From QHCE01 sp038260095 (lineage in GTDB: Bacteria; Actinomycetota; Actinomycetes; Mycobacteriales; QHCE01), in the NCBI GenBank assembly GCA_038260095.1, contig JBBSOC010000009.1, positions 1 through 45,464 on the forward strand: a stretch of 45,464 bases of DNA, read 5' to 3'. A program made the position numbers and the translations under genes. How positions within the stretch are numbered: position 1 is the stretch's first letter; each line of letters begins with the position of its first letter. Below are positions 41,168 through 45,464 of the stretch, one piece after another. The notes under the pieces were generated by a model. It saw only the letters and a program-made list of their open reading frames with translations. It was not told where the DNA came from and ran no database searches.

Positions 41168-41536
41168 TTAGCCCCATTGCTCCCCGGGTGCGCACTGCCT
41201 CAGGGAGGCGATAGCAGTAGAGTAAGTGTTGATGTAGCCTCTGGCGCCGTACCCATTGGGGTCGCCAAAATCATCAATGAGCAACCAGTCGGCACCGGGA
41301 TTATCAAGGTCGGCGGCCCAGCAGCGGACTGGCGTCTGACGGCCTGCAGTGCAATAGCCACGGATCGGATCGCGGTTGGTCGGTCCAGTCCGGATGGCAC
41401 CAGAATTGGAACCGTAGGAAACGCATTCGCCGATTCGATCGCCCGGCTGATTGGCTGACGCTGGGCCTGCACCCATAACCGCTGCGAATCCTGTGGTGGC
41501 GGCGAGAACCGCCACCACAATCACACCTTTAAGCAT
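41168..41536 (-). CDS. Small secreted four-cysteine protein, SH3-like, 122 aa
   Basis: The signal peptide MLKGVIVVAVLAATTGFAAV ends near GPASANQ. The mature 95 residues hold exactly four Cys (GECVS, GYCTA, VRCWA, RQCAP). The stretch after the third Cys, WLLIDDFGDP then ARGYINTY, resembles a bacterial SH3 domain ending, so cell-wall or peptide binding is possible. I start at ATG 41536 with GAGAGGA upstream; the frame is open another 68 codons without a plausible start region. A strong terminator follows. Confidence 0.72.
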   Translation of the reverse strand: MLKGVIVVAVLAATTGFAAVMGAGPASANQPGDRIGECVSYGSNSGAIRTGPTNRDPIRGYCTAGRQTPVRCWAADLDNPGADWLLIDDFGDPNGYGARGYINTYSTAIASLRQCAPGEQWG

Positions 41537-41784
41537 TGTTTTCCTCTCGATAGACCTGTGCCGACCGTACCTGCTGTCGCAAGTTGTGGCTCGTTTTTTG
41601 AAAATGTGGACTGCCTGCCCCTGATCGGGATACCCGCTGGGACAGTCGCAAGTTGCCGCCTGTGCGTTACTCTGGATGGTAGGCCGTGACTGGCGCTGGG
41701 GTGGGTCACCATCAGGGAGCGGCCCGACGACTTTCGTCACTGCCGTGCGCCTGGGCGACTCGCGACGACGCGTAGGAGCAGCCC

Positions 41785-42666
41785 GTGACCGCCACTAGAA
41801 CCGCCCGTCTGTTGGACGGCGCCAATTGCGCGCAACGCATCATCGAGCGCGCCGCCGCTGCCGCGGCGACTATCACCGAAAGCACCGGGACCGTTCCGTG
41901 CCTTGCGACGGTGCTAGTCGGCGAGGACCCCGCGTCGGTGACCTACGTTCGGATGAAGCAATCCCGTTGCCGCAAGAACGGCATCCGATCCCGTGATGTC
42001 CCTGTGCCGGCGACCACTACCACGGCGGAGCTGGTGGAGATCGTGGCAGAACTGTCGCTTGACCCGGATGTGCATGGCATCTTGCTTCAGCACCCGGTCG
42101 GTTCCCATATCGATGAACGCGCCGCGTTCGAGGCCATCGCTCCGCACAAGGATGTCGACGGCGTTACCCTGGCCTCGTTCGCTGCCATGAGCTTTGGGCT
42201 TCCCGGATTCGTCTCGTGTACCCCCGGTGGCATCATCCGGTTGCTCAAGGACTACAGCATTAACGTAGCTGGCATGAACGCTGTGGTCGTAGGCAGAAGC
42301 GCGATCCTCGGCAAGCCGGTAGGCATGCTGCTGCTTGCCGCCGACGCCACAGTGACCTACTGCCATTCGCGAACCCGCAATCTTCCCTCGGTTGTTCGGG
42401 AGGCCGACCTTGTGATCGCCGCGGTGGGGCGCCCCAATTTCATCCAAGGCGGGGATATCAAGCCGGGTGCGGTAGTCATTGACGCTGGCTACAACCCCGG
42501 CAACGTCGGCGACGTCGACTTTACGAGCGCCAGGTTGCGAGCCAGCTGGATCACACCGGTTCCAGGCGGCGTCGGGCCGATGACCATTGCGATGCTCATG
42601 GAGCAGACCGTTCACGCGGCCGCGCACCAGCTAGGAGTGGCCTCCGAGTCATTGATGCCGGCCTAG
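41785..42666 (+). CDS. folD: Methylene-THF dehydrogenase/cyclohydrolase, 293 aa
   Basis: Interconverts methylene-, methenyl- and formyl-tetrahydrofolate. The catalytic Tyr-x3-Lys is in YVRMKQSRCRKNG, the NADP site GRSAILGKPVGML, and the end TPVPGGVGPMTIAML is canonical. The usual QLPLP segment reads QHPVGSHID and the VTP loop reads CTPGGIIRLL, so it belongs to a divergent FolD subgroup and may be a second copy. AGGAG lies six bases before the GTG. Its end overlaps the convergent MFS gene by four bases. Confidence 0.9.
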   Translation: MTATRTARLLDGANCAQRIIERAAAAAATITESTGTVPCLATVLVGEDPASVTYVRMKQSRCRKNGIRSRDVPVPATTTTAELVEIVAELSLDPDVHGILLQHPVGSHIDERAAFEAIAPHKDVDGVTLASFAAMSFGLPGFVSCTPGGIIRLLKDYSINVAGMNAVVVGRSAILGKPVGMLLLAADATVTYCHSRTRNLPSVVREADLVIAAVGRPNFIQGGDIKPGAVVIDAGYNPGNVGDVDFTSARLRASWITPVPGGVGPMTIAMLMEQTVHAAAHQLGVASESLMPA

Positions 42667-44177
42667 CTCGCCTCGGAGTAAACGGGTTCCGCTGTAGCTG
42701 GCTCGGGCTCGACCTCCGGTTCTTTCTTGGTCTGACGCTCGGATTGCAGCACCGTCAGGGTGATGGCGATGGCGGCAACAACGAATCCAACCCCGACCCA
42801 GAACGCCAAATGGTAGCCGTTCGTCAACGCCACCGGGATGGACTGTCCGTCGGAAATCAGGTCCTTGCTCCGGGAGGCTGACAGCGTCGCGAGCACCGCC
42901 AAGCCCAACGCGGCGCCGACCTGCGCTGTCGTGTTGATCAAGCCGGAGGCCAGTCCCGCGTCACCCGGCGTAGCGCCCGACATTGCCAGCGTCATGAGTG
43001 CCGGGAAACAGAGGCCGGAGCCGGTACCGAACAGGATCATCACCGGCAAGATGTGGGTCACGTAGCTGCCGTCGACGGGCGCCCGCGTGAACAGGACGAG
43101 CCCCGCCAAGATCAGCACAAGCCCGGGGAACAGTGCCACTTTCGCGCTGAAGCGCATGATCAGTCGCTCGGAATAACGGATCGACATTAGCCCCATCATG
43201 ATCGTGGTAGGCAGGAACGCTAAGCCGATTTCCAGGGCGTCGTAGCGGAGCACCCGCTGTAGGTACAGCGAACCGAGGAAAAACATTCCGAACATTCCCG
43301 AAACCATCAGCGCCGTTACCGCGTTCCCTCCCGTGACGTTGCGTGACCGGAAGATTCGCAGCGGTATCAACGGTCGCCGCGTAGTCGCTTCACGAGCCAC
43401 GAAGGCTACAAGTAGAGCGACCGATAGAGCACCCAGCCCAAGCGTGCGGCCCGCCGTCCAGCCGTAGTCAGCGGCCGGCTTGACGATTGTGTAGACGCCA
43501 AGCATCAGGGCGCTGGTGATCAGGACGGCGCCCGGAATGTCTGCCCCTTTACTGATGCCGATGCCTTTGTCTGCGGGGAGCAGGCGCCTGGCGAGCACCG
43601 CCGTCACGATACCGATCGGAATGTTGATGAAAAAGATCCAGTGGTAGTTGAGCGCTTGGGTCAAGACGCCACCGGCTAACAGCCCCACCGAGCCGCCGGC
43701 GGACGCGACGAAGGCGTACACGCCGATCGCCTTTGCCTGCTCCCGGGGTTCGGGGAACATCGTGACGATCATGCCCAAAATCACGGCTGAGGTCATCGCG
43801 CCGCCAATGCCCTGGAGGAAGCGGGCTCCGACGAGCAGCCACTGACTTTGCGCAACCCCGCACAGCAGTGAGGCCGCGGTGAAAATGCCCAGGCCAACCA
43901 GGAAGATTTTCCGCCGCCCGATCAAATCGCCCAGCCGTCCAGCTAGCAACAGCAGGCCACCGAATGCGATGAGGTAGGCGTTGACTACCCACGCGAGGCT
44001 TGATTGGGAGAAGCCAAGATCGTCTTGAATGGATGGGAGGGCCACGTTCACCACCGTTACATCAAGCACGATCATCAGCATCCCTACGCACAGTACGTAG
44101 AGTGCGATCCACCGCGAACGATCGTGTTTTATGGTCGGTGGCGAGTCCTGTCGGGGTGATTCGACAGTCTCTAGCAT
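42663..44177 (-). CDS. DHA2-family MFS exporter (EmrB/QacA type), 504 aa
   Basis: Fourteen-helix drug:H+ antiporter. Motifs: LDVTVVNVALPSIQDDLG at helix 1, GRLGDLIGRRKIF in loop 2-3 and RFLQGIGGAMTSAVILGM in helices 4-5. C-terminal tail is Glu/Pro-rich. Intact, in contrast to the broken DHA2 gene at 19166-20364. No regulator is adjacent. Confidence 0.92.
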   Translation of the reverse strand: MLETVESPRQDSPPTIKHDRSRWIALYVLCVGMLMIVLDVTVVNVALPSIQDDLGFSQSSLAWVVNAYLIAFGGLLLLAGRLGDLIGRRKIFLVGLGIFTAASLLCGVAQSQWLLVGARFLQGIGGAMTSAVILGMIVTMFPEPREQAKAIGVYAFVASAGGSVGLLAGGVLTQALNYHWIFFINIPIGIVTAVLARRLLPADKGIGISKGADIPGAVLITSALMLGVYTIVKPAADYGWTAGRTLGLGALSVALLVAFVAREATTRRPLIPLRIFRSRNVTGGNAVTALMVSGMFGMFFLGSLYLQRVLRYDALEIGLAFLPTTIMMGLMSIRYSERLIMRFSAKVALFPGLVLILAGLVLFTRAPVDGSYVTHILPVMILFGTGSGLCFPALMTLAMSGATPGDAGLASGLINTTAQVGAALGLAVLATLSASRSKDLISDGQSIPVALTNGYHLAFWVGVGFVVAAIAITLTVLQSERQTKKEPEVEPEPATAEPVYSEAS

Positions 44178-44257
44178 CGCGGTATCTCCTGGGGGTAGAG
44201 GTAAATCTGGGGGATTCTTTTGGTGGCTAGAAGGCCGGTGGTGGATAATGAGTACTC

Positions 44258-44878
44258 GTGAGCACTGGTTCTGCCCACCTCGTTCGAAAGCCTACTACGC
44301 CTTCTGAACGAGCCGCTAAAATCGTTTCCGAAATTCTTTCCCCTTACATTGTGCTCATAGCGCTGCCCGTAGCCACCGCTTACTACGCCACTGAAAGCCT
44401 GCCATCGGCAATAGGTTGGGGGCTTCTCGTCGCTGGTTGTGTGAGCTTTCTGCCCTTAGGTCTTATTAGTTACGGTGCGAAGAAGGGCTTATGGGAGGGG
44501 AAATTCGTCCGCAACCGTGAGGGCCGTTTTGTTCCTCTCCTCATTTGCATCGCCAGTGTCGGTCTTGCCCTGGGGCTTCTTGCCTTCTTCCATGCGCCGG
44601 GTTTACTTACCACACTGGCGCTCACGTTGTTGGCGATCAGCCTGTCGTGTCTGCTGATTACCCAGTGGTGGAAGATTTCCCTCCACGCCGCCGCTTCAGC
44701 CGCCGCTGTGGTTGTAATGCAGATCCTTTACGGCTGGCCGCTTGCCCTGCTGTGGCCCCTGGTAGCCGCGGTTTGCTGGTCCCGTGTCGTGCTGCGCGAT
44801 CACACCGCCGCGCAAGTCCTCGCCGGGGTGCTTCTGGGAGCCGTTTTGGCAGGGACAATCTTCATCACACTCCGCTGA
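44258..44878 (+). CDS. PAP2-superfamily membrane phosphatase, 206 aa
   Basis: Hydrophobic protein with about six segments. The phosphatase motifs are KISLHAAASA (S-x-H, motif 2) and SRVVLRDHTAAQVLAG (motif 3, with D to Q at the last position). Motif 1 is weak (KKGLWEGKFVRNREGR). Could act on an isoprenyl or phosphatidyl phosphate. Start GTG lies eight bases after GATAAT, with no ribosome site. Confidence 0.78.
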   Translation: MSTGSAHLVRKPTTPSERAAKIVSEILSPYIVLIALPVATAYYATESLPSAIGWGLLVAGCVSFLPLGLISYGAKKGLWEGKFVRNREGRFVPLLICIASVGLALGLLAFFHAPGLLTTLALTLLAISLSCLLITQWWKISLHAAASAAAVVVMQILYGWPLALLWPLVAAVCWSRVVLRDHTAAQVLAGVLLGAVLAGTIFITLR

Positions 44879-45074
44879 TCGTGGGGTACGGCACGGCTGA
44901 GCTAGCTTTTACAGCACGCGCGACTCAAACTTTACTGGGCCAGCTACTTGCTCGTACGGCCTAGACGGAGAAATGTCAGACCCTGCAGCCATGCTGAATC
45001 CTCCAGAGAGCCTCACTCGCCCGTTTCTCGGCGGCTCGAGCGGTTTCCGAAATGTACATGAAAGGATCAACGTC

Positions 45075-45323
45075 ATGCTCACGACCGACTACGCTCCAGG
45101 TAAACCTAACTGGATTGACCTCGGCTCTCCTAACATCGAGGCCGCCGCTGAGTTCTACAGCGCGCTGTTTGGCTGGCAGTTCCAATCCGCCGGGCCCGAT
45201 GCCGGTGGTTACGGCATGTTTGTCCTCAATGGCAAGACCGTCGCGGCTATCGGGCCGCTCACCGAGCAAGGGGCTAACTCGGCATGGACTGTGTACTTCC
45301 ACACTAGTGGTTCCACGCATTAG
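45075..45323 (+). pseudogene. VOC-family protein truncated by an IS630-type insertion
   Basis: AAAGGA eight bases before the ATG. The frame reads WIDLGSPNIEAAAEFYSALFG, YGMFVLNGKTVAAIGPL and WTVYFHT, then family resemblance stops at 45304 and the frame ends 18 bases later. The break is at CTAG, and IS630-type elements insert at TA. The C-terminal VOC half is missing within the window. Confidence 0.7.
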
Positions 45324-45464
45324 TTCCTTGAATATGGTGAACTGGTCTGCATCTGTGGCTGTGGAGATCGAAGGTGTGGACTGTGGAACCGTTGGTGTTG
45401 AACCGGGAAGAACGCGAGGAGTTGGAGCGCCGTGTGCGAGCCCAGATGACGTCTCATCGTGATC
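45305..45464 (+). mobile_element. Left end of an IS630-family element
   Basis: Starts where VOC homology ends (TA at 45305-45306) and includes the transposase start. The terminal repeat cannot be confirmed because the right end is outside the window. Confidence 0.55.
45383..45464 (+). CDS. IS630-family transposase, first 27 codons (cut by window edge)
   Basis: GTG then EPLVLNREEREELERRVRA and QMTSHRD, the typical N-terminal helix of IS630 transposases, whose next segment (VxRARIVLL) would follow outside the window. GAAGG lies eight bases upstream. Confidence 0.65.
   Translation, partial: MEPLVLNREEREELERRVRAQMTSHRD

Noticed and set aside
1..45464. CRISPR array, tRNA or rRNA gene
   Set aside because: No regularly spaced repeats and no tRNA- or rRNA-like sequence were noticed on either strand.

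Overview
The window reads as chromosome from a high-GC Gram-positive bacterium of the Actinomycetota, probably a Pseudonocardiales-like genus; the species cannot be named from sequence alone. Pointers are the Arg/Ala/Gly-rich proteins with GC-rich third codon positions, frequent GTG starts, many start codons sitting six bases downstream of a -10-like hexamer with no Shine-Dalgarno (leaderless mRNAs), and families common in this phylum (DUF4913, Cdd1-type helix-hairpin-helix, TetR/ArsR/HxlR regulators, an ArfB rescue factor). Gene content is accessory: short transcription units, many regulator-transporter pairs, toxin-antitoxin genes, secreted proteins and IS remnants. A transposase start lies at each edge (IS982-like at 1-30, IS630-like at 45383-45464).

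Layout. 0-5 kb: a hypothetical protein, a short-chain dehydrogenase, an ABC exporter, a decayed gene and the first small secreted protein. 5-7.2 kb: peptide deformylase and, convergent to it, a tryptophanyl-tRNA synthetase with its own leader peptide carrying three consecutive Trp codons. 7-12.5 kb: a decay zone (IS21 remnant, M20 peptidase with an in-frame stop, secreted S33 hydrolase with an internal deletion, HxlR regulator with an in-frame stop, cupin remnant) around an intact SDR and an ArsR-RidA-quinone reductase operon. 12.6-16.2 kb: TSUP permease, glutamate decarboxylase, HAD phosphatase and a second small secreted protein. 16.3-20.9 kb: TetR/MFS and ArsR/MFS divergent pairs (the second MFS broken) and arfB. 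20.9-24.6 kb: a map/DUF4913 fusion remnant, a RelE-type toxin-antitoxin pair, an XRE antitoxin without a visible toxin, a secreted serine protease and vapBC. 24.6-30.7 kb: rhomboid-like protein, a third small secreted protein, GlsB-type membrane protein, ABC-F protein, cinA and a larger secreted protein. 30.8-37.8 kb: TetR/FAD monooxygenase, a membrane protein plus winged-helix regulator behind a long perfect palindrome, a nonsense-interrupted alpha/beta hydrolase, a Cdd1-type protein, a berberine-bridge-like oxidase, a VOC protein and an AraC regulator. 37.9-45.5 kb: acetyltransferase, MFS/ArsR pair, pentapeptide-repeat protein, a further small secreted protein, folD, a DHA2 MFS, a PAP2 protein and a VOC gene cut by the IS630 element.

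How the genes fit together (inference). One theme is chemical defence: an extra TrpRS of the type linked to indolmycin resistance with attenuation-style control, an ABC-F ribosome-protection candidate, four MFS exporters (one dead), an ABC exporter and a TetR-controlled FAD hydroxylase. A second theme is five secreted proteins each with exactly four cysteines in the mature part; two of them (15781-16167 and 25454-25843) share a C-x5-QLxVTC core and a VVCxA motif and look like diverged paralogues. A third theme is erosion: about eleven genes are broken by a single stop, small indel, deletion or IS insertion, so this part of the genome is losing function.
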